A stretch of DNA of 64,000 nt from assembly GCA_023374045.1 (NCBI GenBank), contig CM041778.1:287781533-287845532 (forward strand), given 5' to 3'. The DNA comes from Limonium bicolor (Eukaryota > Streptophyta > Magnoliopsida > Caryophyllales > Plumbaginaceae). Positions 23,201 to 34,309 of the stretch are shown here, one piece after another. The translations under genes and the position numbers were made by a program. Under the pieces are notes generated by a model. It was not told where the DNA came from. It searched no databases and worked only from the letters and a program-made list of their open reading frames with translations. Numbering within the stretch: position 1 is the first letter of the stretch; every line of letters begins with the position of its first letter.

Positions 23201-24818
23201 AAATACACACAACAATGCTCCCATGTCCTTTTAGTCCACCTTGTGGATAGGTTTTCTAGCTCATTTCCCATTGGTTCTTTAGGTTATTTATTAAGCAAAT
23301 ATAGCTCAGTTTCCTAGTACAATAAACCACATTAAGAGAGGTCATTTACCTCTTTGTTTTCCAAGCTTTCTCACTTGTTTTCTCTTGTTTTTCTTGATTG
23401 AAAATCGGCAAGGAGCTTTTATCACTTGTCAACCTTCTAATCAATACACATATAAGGGCAATGAGCATTAAGTTTAATACTTAAACTCATAATTAAACCC
23501 TAGATTACATAAGTGTTTTTAAAACACTAAATTTGATGATTACCTTTGGAATTTGAAAGAGAACTTGAATAATTGGCAAGATAGGACTCCTCCTAGTCCT
23601 TTGAAGTTTGAATTAAGCTAAGAAGAGAGCAAGGTAATGCACCATTAAGGGATGAATTTTCGGTTATACACAAAAATGGAGGGAAACATAGTTTTTCTTT
23701 GATTTTCCTTACCTAGAAGTAAAGGAGAATGACAAGGCATGAAAAGATGAGCTCAAGCTCCATCAATGGAGATTCTTCATGGCACCAAAATGGAGTTCTT
23801 GAAGATTTGAAAAGATAGAAGTGTAGAGCTTGGTCTAACTAAGACAAAGGTAGTCCTGAAATTGATTTTAAAGCATGGAATCATAAGTTACAAGTAAAAG
23901 AAGATGAAGAATGAGTATGGACTGTAGCAAAACGAATTTGCTTGGGAGGATGAAGATAGATGACGGTGGGAACCAAGGAGAAAGAAGAGGATGAGGAGAG
24001 AGGTTGTCTTTTGGAGATATTTATGTTATAAAGGTATTTTCTCTTCTACTTACTTTTCTTCTTCCTTTTTAATTAACTAGAACATGGTGGTGAGCCACCA
24101 CATAGAAAACTGTCCACCCTCCTTTAATTAATATACATAAGGCATTGTTTGGCCAATTAAGCAACTTATGTTGACTTATAACTTAAACTAGCACTATTTG
24201 AGCACTATTCACAAATTAAGGCACATATTTGTGAAATTTTTGATTTCCCATTGATTTTGACTTCCTAATGGGATACTAAGTATTAAACATGTATATTAAA
24301 GAGTAATGATGGATATTTAGCCACTCACAACTCATTTCCAAGACATTTTTTCAAAAATGTGCTTTAAGACTCCTTAAAGCACATTTTGTGTTTTAACTTG
24401 TTTTCAAGCTTGGTTTTCTTTAGGAATTGATTTTAAATGTTCATTAAAATGTTACTAAGGTCTAGGAATGACCTTTAGGTATTATACAAGGTTACACCAA
24501 GTCTAGGACAAGTATTTGCCTAAATTGACTTTATGGTGTCTTTTCGTGTTCTCTTTGGTTTAATTGTGTACCATGGTTTCCAAAGGACTTAATTAGTCTT
24601 ATCAAGTCATAATTGCATGTTATCAAGTCTTGGTAGGCTCTTTGGGTCCTAGCCAAGTTCATTCCAAGCTTAGAGCATGTTTTTGCTTAAACTGTTTTAA
24701 TGGTACTTATTGTCTCTACAATGGTTTAAATTGTTCATTAATGTTTTTAAGGCACTTTTTAGCCTTAATATACCATAGTTTAGCATTTAAACAACATATC
24801 AAGGTTTGGGGTATTTCA
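20270..24818 (-). repeat. 5' LTR of the outer LARD
   Basis: On the minus strand it starts TGAAATACCCCAAACC at 24818 and ends GGGGTGTTACA at 20270, 4549 bp in all. It aligns with the inner LARD LTRs along its whole length, including the GGGCCTAAG region, the variable cassette (about 22128-22315, here GGTCCGGGAC-type) and the CAG-hairpin (20666-20678). By eye it is only about 80% identical to the inner LTRs over its first 80 bp, so the two LARDs belong to different subfamilies. GTCAT (24819-24823) would be its target duplication; the partner is off-window. Confidence 0.88.
22128..22315. repeat. GTCCCGGACC/GGTCCGGGAC cassette in the outer LARD LTR
   Basis: Copies of GTCCGGGAC, GTCCCGGACC and GGTCCGGGACC alternate in direct and inverted orientation. 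The patch occupies the position that holds GGTCGG words in the inner LARD LTRs. Confidence 0.7.
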
Positions 24819-25046
24819 GTCATCTACTAACATGGCGATTGTCAATGAATAATAATTAATTGGGCTAGACAATAGATGCATCCTAATCAATAATACAAGA
24901 TCTAAATCACTCTCGTAAGTACGAATGATGTAGAACGGGCCTTGGAGGACAAGTAACGAGTACCGTTCACTAAAAGCGACTTTCGTGTTTAAACACATTT
25001 ACTCATTTATTGTACTTGTTTATGTAAATGATTACTTATGAAATGT
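24819..25046. other. Unidentified 228-bp island between elements
   Basis: It lies between the LTR terminus of the outer LARD and the LTR 3' terminus at 25047. It has no PBS, PPT, coding frame or repeat shared with the rest of the window. It may be the oldest pre-insertion DNA here, or a piece of an unrecognised element. Confidence 0.4.
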
Positions 25047-25805
25047 TGTAACACCCTTACCGCTAATCCAGTCATTACCTCCTAGTCCGTCTCGATTACC
25101 AATACCCAAGCAGCGGAAAATTCACTACAAACGGTGGGTGATACAATGCCGTTAGTCACCCACGTGACTAACAATACCAAATCCAAATACAATATCCAAC
25201 TAACATATCGGTCTGATGAACTTGAATATACCGAGCAATCAAACAACGCTACTACATTACATCTCTTTACTGATTCAAATATCAATACAATCTACAAATC
25301 AATTCTATACTATACCGAGTCTCTACAATCATCAAGTTTGCCGATACAATTCGGACTTATAATTCAACCATTACAATTATAAAATCGATACAAGGTTCTT
25401 ATACAACTACCCATGTTTATTCAGCAACTCGTCCTACTCTCGAACGGTAAACGGCTCCAATGTACCTAGAAATAAAAACGGTGCCCAAGGGGCTTAGCAT
25501 ATTGCTGGCATGAAATTCGCATACCCCGCGTGCTAACGGGGGTACACCGTCTACTTTGTCGAGAGCATGGGATTCATTTTAATTCAATTATCATGAAAGG
25601 TATCAATACATTATACATGTACAATATTCCAAACATTATTTAACATAGAATACAGACATTAACCCACACATCAAGGTAGTTAGTTTATTTCATCTAGCTC
25701 TTAGGCCTTGAGGGTTTCTACCTCACTATGCCTTAGTCACTTATACCTTGTCTTACCCACTCTCCTGGGTTACTCTTACTCAAGCTCTCTTATTCCCAAT
25801 CTTAA

Positions 25806-25980
25806 TTCAAGTTCTACAATACTCAATCTCAATTCAAGTTCTACAATACTCAATCTCAATTCCCAACTTCCAAGTTCTCAATTCTTGAATTCTCAAATCT
25901 AAACTCTCAATTCAACCTCAACTTCTCAATCTCAATCTCAATTTCTCAAGTCTCAGTATCAAATTCTCAAATGGTAAATG
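25806..25980. repeat. 27-bp tandem duplication plus CTCAATT-rich low-complexity tract
   Basis: A unit beginning TTCAAGTTCTACAATACTC occurs at 25806 and again at 25833. It is followed by irregular TCTCAATTC words up to about 25980. The matching position of other LTRs in the window shows no such expansion. Confidence 0.7.
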
Positions 25981-27540
25981 AAATTCTCAAGGGATATCTT
26001 TTAAGTCATTACCCATGACCTCCGGGCAGAGTCATACACAAGACTCACCATCGGGCTTTCAAATACAAGTCTTACTTCCCCGGTTTCGACCCTACTCTAA
26101 GTCTAGCATAGTGGGAAGGTTCGAATATCAAACGGAACTATATACTAAGCTCCTCAAGTTCTCAAATGTCCATTTCTCTACCGGACTACTCAAATTCCCA
26201 AAACTCCTCTCTCGGAGTTAATTCATAATCTTGTAGATTAGCCTAGAAGTATCTCTCTCAATAACATCTATTAGCTTAGGGAAATTTCTCAATGTCTAGT
26301 ATTATCAGATTTAAGGGTTTTCTCCAACTTATCAGATACTTTTATGTTCCGGACATTTCTTAATATAGGTCGAATCCTCACATCGTAGATCGACTAACTT
26401 TTAAAGGAGTTTGTTGGTCCTTTTATCTCTTTTACTTTCTCATGAGTTCTTTTCTTAGAACTATCATCATCCTCTAAGTAGAGGTTCATTATATCTTTCC
26501 ACTATTATTTGTTTCTTGGATTATTTCAATTCGGTTCTCTCACCGTTATCGGGAGTTTACTAATCCCGTACAACTTTCTCATGTTCTAGTGAGTTCGTAT
26601 GTTTGCATTATCGTTATTCTAGAATCGATAGTTTTTGTGTGTTTCCACGTTTTCGTTGTTTTGCGAAACGACTCTTCCTACGAGTCACTAACCAATCGTC
26701 ACTCAATTATGAGTCAATCTATAACGCTAAGTTAGACGACACAACATACAAGGACGGTTAGTACACACAACATGCATCAAGATACATAATCAAAGCAATA
26801 GTCATATTCATGCTTTTATCTTGATTAAGTCGGCACACAAACAAATAACACACAAATCTGTGTAGCCACGTTAGCATACAGGACATGAGAAAATCCTACC
26901 TTTCACCATGGATTAACTTTACCGGGTCACCTCATGTTCCTCGGTTTACTCTCAAATCACTGATCATATATCAAGTGGTTCTATTAACATTAAGGTATTA
27001 TAGTATGTAAATAACTACTACTCCCGTACTTACCTCATTATCCCGTTAATCTTAGTTTTACTCTTGTCAATTTAAGATCTTACTTCTCACTCACTACTAG
27101 CACTTGTTTATACTTCTTAAGACCTTTATAAGTCACCAAAAAACTTCTAAACATCATCTAAAACCATTACCAATCAATCCCCCATGTTCTAATGCCTTAA
27201 AACTACTTTCGGTGAAATTCTGGGAGTGGTCCGGGACTTGATCTGGACCCAAAGTCCCGAACCAATGTGTTTTCATACTTTCAGCCAGTTTTTCTACTTG
27301 GTCGAGATCCTTTGTCCTGGACTAGGGTCCCGGACCACCTGTTTTCTCAACTTTCAGGGCATTTTTATGCTTGGTCCGGGACTTGGTCCGGCCCCTAAGT
27401 CCCGGACCCTGCTAAAAAGCTGCTAAAATTTAATTTTTCAACCCCTAATTCAACCTTAATCCACACCTAATCATTCCATAATGTTTCCACATGTTTAAAC
27501 ACCCTAAAACACTCTTTAAACCACCTTAAATCCTTGGTCA

Positions 27541-27545
27541 CATTC
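27541..27545. repeat. Presumed target duplication CATTC of the gag-pol element
   Basis: These five bases directly precede the LTR terminus at 27546. The partner copy cannot be checked because the 3' LTR is truncated. Confidence 0.45.
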
Positions 27546-30500
27546 TGAAATACCCCAACCTAGATATGGTGTTTAGATGTTAAACTAAGATATAAGAAGG
27601 CTAAATTATGCCTTAGAAACATTAGGAAATAATTTAAACCAAAGAAAACACAAGGAAACACCATAAGAGCAATTTAGGCAAAAACATGCTCTAAGCTTGG
27701 AGTAACTTTGGTTAACACCCAAATATCATTCTTAGACGCTAGTAACATGATAATGGACATGCTAAATCAATTACCAAATAAAAACAAGCTCAAAAACAAG
27801 TTAACACACAAGTTAAAACACAAATTGTGCTTTAAGGACTCTTAAAGCACATTTTTGAAAAATTGTCTTGGAAGGAGGTTTTGAGTGGCTAAATGCCCAT
27901 CATTACACCTTAATCAACTTGTGTACTATTTAGTATCACATTAGGAATCCTAAATCAATGGGAAACCAAAAATTTCACAAATATGTGCACTAATTGTGAA
28001 TAGTAACCAAATAGTGCCCAAATTAGTCTTTAGTCAACTCTACATAATTAATTGGTCAACAAAGACCATAAATATCTTATTAATGAAGGGGGGACGGTTT
28101 TGAATGGATGAGTCACCAATGTGTGCCAGCAAAGTTAGAAAAAAAGAGGGAAAACTAAGTAGAATACTATTCACCTTTTTAAGAAATATCTCACCTTTCG
28201 TTACCTCTCTCCTCTTCTTTCTTCATTTCTTCTTCTTCCACAGTATTCTTCTTCTTCTTCCTCTCTGGAAAACCGTAAGTTACATCTCCATCCATTCTCC
28301 ATCTTCTCTTGCTCACCAAATCCACCATATTGCTCCAAATTTAAAACTAAGCATAGATTATTGCTAGTTACACCAAGGCCTCCATTCCTATCTTTTCAAA
28401 TCTTCAAAAGCTCAAATTTGGTGCCATGGGAAACCTCCATTGAAGGGGGGAAATTCAGTTTGAAGAGCTCCTTTGCTTCTCCATTCATTCAAGGTAAGGA
28501 AAGTGAAAGAAAAATCAACTTTCCTCTCATTTTTACCTATGGCAGAAAATTGCCTCTCATGGAGTCTTGTTTTTATACCTTGAACTAGCTTGTTTTAATC
28601 TCCAAGGAATAGTGGAGGTCCTCTTTGATTTGTTTCCCAAGTCTATCTTGAGACTTCAAAGGTAATCATCCACTTTTAAGCTTTAAAGCACTCATTTTAA
28701 CCTAGGAATGATTCCTTAAGTTTAGGTGCATTCCTTAGCACTCATTAGAGTATTTGAATGTTGATTAGAAGATTTGGCAAGGGAAGCAATAGTGCTTGCC
28801 GAAAATCAGTCAAGGAAACCAAGGAGGAGAGTAAGAGAAACTTGAGAAAAAATAAGGTAAATTGCTTACCTTAAGGTGTTTTATTGTTTTAAGGAAGGGA
28901 TTTAGATAGATGATAAGTGTAGCTTAGAGTTTACATTAGGTAAAGGCTATAAAACCTAGGAGAAAGAACATGATCATGTTTATGAACTTGTGACTATGGA
29001 GCAAATGAGAATTGAGATAGTTAAGCAATCTTAAGGTGAACTACAAGAACACTTATATTGCAATGAGAGCATTGTTGTGTGTAATTGCAGGTTGAAGGCT
29101 ATTATTTGTGGAAAAATTAGTGGTTAAATTTATGTCATTTAAGGGCCTAAGAGCCATGTCATTTAAGGGCCTAAGTGCCAAGCAAATTAAGTTTATGCAC
29201 TATATTATGATGTAGTGTAGTTTGGGTGTAGTAATGTGTGTAAGAATGTTTATTGAGGATTTGTGTGTTCTTGGTTGTTTAAGGGTGAAAACCTAAGTGT
29301 TTGGGTATAAGAATATACTAGGTAGGATATGTCAAAATTTGGTGGAGAAACTTATGGTTTTGAGGACTTTAAGGAGGTTTTATGACAAATGAGGTACTAG
29401 TAGACATTAAGGGTTGTTTTGGTTAAAATGAATAAGTTAAGGTAATCTTGAGTATTAGTATGACCTAGGAATGTCTAGGAGGAACTAGGGGTTACAATGG
29501 TGAATTAAGGCCCCAAAACCATGATAAGAGAAGTTAGGAAACTTATGCAAAGTTTGAAGGAAAATAAGATATGTTGCCTTGTGAAGATTTAAGCATGAGC
29601 TAGAGTAAATAACCTTGAGGAAGTTTGAGAAGTTTGTGTAAAGGAAATTGGAATGAGTAATAAAGCTTTAAGAGTGGTCATAATGGTTATAGAGAAACAC
29701 TTTGGTTAGTTGAGGTTTTAGGCAAGTTTACATGTGAGAAGTGTAGGAAACTAAGTATAAGTGTTAGGAATTTTTGTAAGAACTTGAGTGAATGATAAAG
29801 GAATTAGCTATGAGTTGGTGGATGGATTAGGAGGATTTTAAGGTGCTAAAATGATGTTAAAACATGCTAGAATACTTATGGAAAGGTTAGGAAAAGATTG
29901 GATAAGAATTGAGGTTGAAAAGAGGTCAAAAATCATCATTCTTGACACATTTCGTGTTGGTCTAGGTTTGTAAACAAGTAGATAAACCCAGACCACACCC
30001 AAAACTCGGCAGAGAGTATTTACTATGGCTTGTTCCGGGTTTATATCCCGGTACACAAACCCGGACCAATCACAAAACTGTCCAGAAACTTATGCGATGT
30101 ATTGGTCCGGGTTTACATCATCGCACACAAACCCGGACCAACCAGAAAAAGACATAGAATGTTGAAAAATGGGGTTTTAAGGTTGGGACTTGTTTGGTAA
30201 TGATATTATAAGATTTTTAGGACATAATTAATGACACATAATGGTCATTAGGGTCATAAACAAGCTCAAGAAATAATGAGAAGTAAGTGGCTTTTGAGGT
30301 TAAGTTTAAACTACAATGACTTAGTGTTTATTAATCGGGAATCATTACTGATTAGTTAAGCTAAGTTAATTAAAAGTAATTAACCACCCGATCGGATGAA
30401 TATTATAGCATTTGAGTATTTAGATTCCGGAAAAGGAGTAGACAAACGACAACCGACGGTGAACGGTATGGTTTTCTTGTAGCCTGCTTGCTAACGAGGT

Positions 30501-31645
30501 GTACCTCAGCTTGTGTGTTATCTATTTAATTGCTTCGACTAAAACAAGATAAAGCATGCAACCGGACTATTATCTTCTTGTGTGTTTACATTGTACTAAC
30601 ACACTTGACCTCGAGATTAGTTACTAACAATACTTAGTAACATTTGATGAGATAAGAAATTCACTCCCATATTTGTCGGTTGGTTAATACCCAAGAAAGG
30701 TTTAACTAACTCTTCATCTTTAAGACTTTCTACTAACGGGAACTTAGGAGGGAGTGAGGAATCCGGGACTGACTCTGGTCATACATGTTAAGGAAAGGGG
30801 GACGGTATTTGAATCAGACCCGACTTCCGCTTGAGGCTTGTCTTCAGACTTGTTGCCTAGAGTCGAATGTCGACTCAGCCACCTTGGATTACAGTCCAAA
30901 TTTAAGATAAGTTGTTTATTTAACCAATGGAGTTAATAGCTCATTGGCTAGGGTTACTTCTAACCCGACAAAGATAAACATTGAGATAAGATACAACCAA
31001 TTATAATTAAAGAATGGTTGGTATATTGAGACTAAGATAAGGATTAAGGTTGAGGTAAGATAAGTATGGACTAAGATTAAGAGGAATCATAACTGAAGGA
31101 GTTAAGATACTAACTCACTTACTAAGGAAATGCTTTAAAGTCGTTCATTGTGTTGAACTATGTTTGTTCATATGTGGTTGGATGTTTATTGCACTTCTCA
31201 TTTATGTTATGTATTTAATCAACTGCATGCTATCGAACAAAGTCGTCATAGCCCCGTTAGCTTGGGGCTATAAGAGAATCATACCAGCAAAGGTGCTGAC
31301 CCCCTCGGGGGCAACTGTTTAAATTTTGCAGGTAAGTGCCCACAGAAGACTCATCTTAAGAGTAGGAGTGGGTAGACTTAGGACGGGTTTTATTTTGAGT
31401 ACGGGATGCGCATGTGCACCCGTCTGTTGATATTAGAACTTGTGAAGAATTATGTCAGTTCTTGAGATACTTGGAAACTCGGTTGGTATGTATTTTGGAT
31501 TAATGGTTGTAAATATTTAAGTTCGATGTATTCTGTTAGTTCAGGCCGTGGCAAGGTCCTGGTGTTTGTTAAATTCCGCTGCGATGTTTATATATGTGTT
31601 GTTAAGTTTGCGATAACCACGATTGGATTGAGATGGGGTCTTACA
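27546..31645 (+). repeat. 5' LTR of the gag-pol element (4.1 kb)
   Basis: It starts TGAAATACCCCAACC and ends GGGGTCTTACA, followed by the PBS. It contains a CT/CTTCTT-rich stretch (28200-28270), the duplicated GGGCCTAAG motif (about 29140-29178), an ACCCGGACC cassette (29950-30145) and the conserved hairpin CAGCA-AAGG-TGCTG plus CCCCCTCGGGGG (31285-31312). Small frames in it have no recognisable product. Confidence 0.88.
29950..30145. repeat. ACCCGGACC/GGTCCGGGT cassette in the 5' LTR
   Basis: GGTCCGGGTTTA and AAACCCGGACCAA words face each other around 30040-30065 and 30105-30140. A diverged unit with GGTCTAGGTTT and AAACCCAGACC precedes them near 29958-29995. Confidence 0.65.
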
Positions 31646-31650
31646 AAAAG

Positions 31651-31663
31651 TGGTATCACAGTG
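31651..31663 (+). promoter_or_regulatory. Degenerate primer binding site
   Basis: TGGTATCACAGTG lies 5 nt after the LTR end and differs from TGGTATCAGAGC at a few positions. The downstream hairpin arm (TTCTGAAT) is also decayed. Confidence 0.7.
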
Positions 31664-32504
31664 TAGTTACGTTCTGAATAAGGAAATACCGAACACAGAT
31701 AACCACCGAGTTAGGATATGAGTTAAGGTATAAGTTATAGGTTAAGGGTGTGAGAAGTTAGAGTGAGCAGAGTCAGATGACCACTATTAAGTGTGGATCG
31801 TCTTTATCGTCTACGGATATTATAAATTCGTGAACCAAAACCGTTGTGTATACAAGCCTAATGTGTATTGTAATTGTTCAGATAGCAGGACGTCCACGAG
31901 GAGGCCGTGGCCGAGGCAATGAGGCTACTGGGATACCGGGAGGGCAGACGATCGCTGAGATCGTGGCTGCCGCTTTAGGGCATATAGGCTATCAGCCTGG
32001 TGCACAACCACCACCGCCACAGCCCCAGGAACCAAACTGGGTGAGAAGTCTTGCTAACCTTTGACCTGCATCATTCAAGGGGGAGACTAATCCCGCCAAG
32101 CTTGAAGCATACATCTGCAAGATGGAGAATGCATTCGAGACCCTTGACGTACCTACTGGAGTCGACTTGCCGCCTTTTATCTGAAGGGAGCGGCGGGCGA
32201 TTGGTGGAAGCTGGTGAGGGCCGAGCATGTGGCCAATCCAAAGTTCGGTTGGGAACAGTACACAGCTCTACTGCAAGCCAAATACTATCCCGCCCATGTC
32301 CAGACGAAGAAGCGCTTACAGTTAGATGCGCTGAAGCAGACGGACAAGATGACGGTGTATGAGTACTACTTGGAGTTCACCACCTTGCTACGTCTTCTGC
32401 CGGGACTAGGGTATTTGGACCAGATTCTGGTGGACCGCTTCTATGGCGGGTTAAGCCATCGACTTCGCTACGACATAGGGCCGACGAGCTATACTACCTT
32501 GTAG

Positions 32505-32585
32505 GTAATGAGAAAGGTTAAGATAATTATAAGTGATTAGAATTTGATACCATGCGAATGAGAGAGACTAATACCTTGAAAGCAG
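32505..32585 (+). other. Candidate spliceosomal intron 1 in gag (81 bp)
   Basis: It starts GTAATGAG and ends GAAAGCAG, with a branch-point-like ACTAAT 15-20 nt before the acceptor. It is AT-rich and contains in-frame stops. Gag-type sequence continues directly at 32586 with EFYHAAAKVE, which belongs right after the LRYDIGPTSYTTL region in this family. Confidence 0.7.
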
Positions 32586-32835
32586 GAGTTCTATCATGCC
32601 GCTGCAAAGGTTGAGATTACTGTCAAGTTAAGGGACCAGGACAATGCTGCCAAGAGAAAGACGGCTGGTAAGAGTGCTAAGAACCAAGGGCAAGGCGGGT
32701 ACAAGAAGCAAAAGTACCAGCCTCAGTCCTAGAAGGGTCAGAAGGGGAAGGTGGAGACTGAGAAGGCTGCTGAAGAGCCGCTTAAGTTGACGTATGCTAT
32801 TGCTGCTAAGTCCCTACGCTCGAAAGCGCCAAAGG

Positions 32836-32914
32836 GTAAGGAAATACACTTTAAGTGAGTTAACGATTATTTAGCAACCATTGAGACACAATTGCTTATA
32901 TTGAGCATAATCAG
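32836..32914 (+). other. Candidate spliceosomal intron 2 in gag (79 bp)
   Basis: It starts GTAAGGAAAT and ends GCATAATCAG, is AT-rich and contains stops. It is a phase-1 intron: excision joins AAG-G to GT-TCT-CGG and restores the reading frame into the zinc knuckle. Confidence 0.72.
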
Positions 32915-33193
32915 GTTCTCGGTCTAGGAAGGGAGCCGGTGGTGGTTACCAGCGACGCTATATCTGCCAATGGTGCCACAAGGACCACCCTGGACTCGAC
33001 TGCAAGGGTAACAGAGTTGAGTGCAACTTCTGTGGGGGTATTCGGACACCGAGCTTACGAGTGTTTCCGAAACCCCGGGAGTAAAGCTTTCAGGCCCGAG
33101 ATGAAAGGCAAGGGTAAGACCGACCAGGGCGCTAGATCCGATGGTCAGCAGGCGATGCAGCCAGCCGCCAACAAGAACCCCCAGGTAGTCTAG

Positions 33194-33392
33194 AAGTCGG
33201 AACCCACACTCCATATGGTGGACCGACGATGAGGCCGAACCCTCATCGAGGCTAGGTACCGGCCGCTACAATACATTAAGTGATAAAATTGCTTGCTTAT
33301 CGGATTTCATGCATGCTTTGATGAATGATTAAGTTAGATAAGAATAAGACATGATTAGAACATAAGTAAGATATAACCTATTACCAACTTAG
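33194..33392 (+). other. Gag to AlkB spacer, probably including an intron
   Basis: The sequence is AT-rich and ends TTACCAACTTAG, a good splice acceptor, just before AlkB coding sequence begins at 33393. Possible donors are CAG|GTAGTC at 33184 and AA|GTGATA near 33281. I cannot choose between them. Confidence 0.45.
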
Positions 33393-34131
33393 GAAGCTTC
33401 AACATTTGCTATCCCATACCTTTAACACTTAACCCGGAGGAGATCGACATCCAAATCCGAGAGATCACGCCAGACCAATGTCAGGTTATGCTCCCAGGTA
33501 TGATTTTATTAAGGGGATACCTGACACCCGAAACATAAATAGCCATCATCAGGAGATGCAGCCAGTTAGAAGTGGGAGCGAGAGGTTTCTATACACCGGA
33601 GTACCCAGGAGGAGCTAAGATGAAACTAAGGATGATGAGCTTAGGCAAGGATTGGAATCCGTATGCCAAGAAATACTAAACCGCAAGAGCACAAATGGAG
33701 TCTCACCACCGGAAATACCCGAAGAGTTCCATCCGGTTATTACACAAGCCGTGGAGATCGCTCAGCAACTTGAAGCTGACCAGATCCCTGGCATACAAGC
33801 ATATTTATGCATCGTTAACTTTTACGAGAAAGACGGGCGACTAGGATTACATCAAGAAAAGGACGAGACAACGGAGTCTATCAAAAGAGGGATACCCGTA
33901 GTGTCTTGGTCCATTCGAGATGACGCTGAATTCCTATATGGCGAGCAGAAGTGTGTGGACCATGCCAAGAAGATAATACTTAAGTCTGGAGATGTGTTAA
34001 TTATGGGTGGAGAGTCAAGAATGTTGTACCATGGGATTAAGAGAATCGAGCTAAATACAGCACCATCTGCAGTGATCAATGCAACGCATATGAGACCAGG
34101 ACGGTTAAACCTAACCTTTAGACAATATTAG
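33393..34131 (+). pseudogene. AlkB-like 2-oxoglutarate/Fe(II) dioxygenase (ALKBH1-type) inside the retrotransposon
   Basis: AlkB enzymes oxidatively remove methyl groups from nucleic-acid bases. The exon would encode about 246 residues. The N-terminal part (frame from 33392) has VMLPGMILLRGYL, then GFYTPEYPGGAK and MKLRMMSLG, wording typical of the plant ALKBH1 group. The C-terminal 159-codon frame (33652-34131) has the core: NFYEKDGRLGLHQEKDE with the iron-binding His, GIPVVSWSIRDDAEF, the strand KSGDVLIMGGESR, the distal His in YHGI, and the 2-oxoglutarate-binding Arg pair in RPGRLNLTFRQY. Breaks: an in-frame TAA near 33536 and a frameshift near 33640. The usual HxD is HxE here. It lies between gag and protease on the coding strand, with a splice acceptor at its 5' edge. 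Full plant ALKBH1 proteins are longer at the N-terminus. The family call is secure; function in the element is inference. Confidence 0.87.
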
Positions 34132-34309
34132 CCATGTAATGCTTTAAGTATGATGTAAGAAAAGAAAATGTAATAAAGAAGCACATGATGTAAAAAGGAT
34201 GGTTATCAATAAAATAACAGTGTTGTTCATATTAATTGTTACGACTCTTGTTATACCATCATTACTCATAAAAGCTTGTGAAATACAATTAGGTTATGGA
34301 CTCAGTACG
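34132..34309 (+). other. Spacer between AlkB exon and protease
   Basis: This AT-rich stretch has two AATAAA-type signals (near 34172 and 34208). It stays open in the protease frame (from 34199) but with a hydrophobic, non-family sequence. GAGGCACAG near 34343 could be an acceptor joining to the protease. It may be a captured 3' untranslated region. Confidence 0.4.

Larger units (their letters stand above)
25047..27545 (-). mobile_element. Truncated minus-strand LTR of a related element
   Basis: On the minus strand it ends GGTGTTACA at 25047, with no PBS beyond it, so this is the outer end of a 3' LTR. It keeps the AGCAATATGCT form of the conserved hairpin (about 25494-25505), the CGAACGG block and a GGTCCGGGAC cassette (about 27225-27415). 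It lacks the LTR start because the gag-pol element inserted at 27546. A 27-bp tandem duplication and CTCAAT-rich low-complexity sequence lie at 25790-25980. Confidence 0.75.
31882..33193 (+). pseudogene. gag: gag (capsid/nucleocapsid) with two intron-like interruptions, decayed
   Basis: Gag would form the particle that packages element RNA. The frame opens near 31882 with a GRPRGGRGRG basic stretch; an ATA codon stands where a start would be expected. The retrotransposon gag domain follows (AAGDWWKLVRAEHV... to LSHRLRYDIG, about 32170-32500), then a linker rich in K and Q. Last comes a double zinc knuckle (CQWCHKDHPGLDC, then CNFC...GHRAYEC; 32960-33065) and a basic tail ending at TAG 33191-33193. 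Damage seen: TGA at 32062, a frameshift near 32165, TAG at 32502, TAG near 32731 and an extra G near 33035 inside the second knuckle. Two GT...AG segments (32505-32585, 32836-32914) interrupt it. Removing the second joins the linker in frame to the knuckle. Confidence 0.85.
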
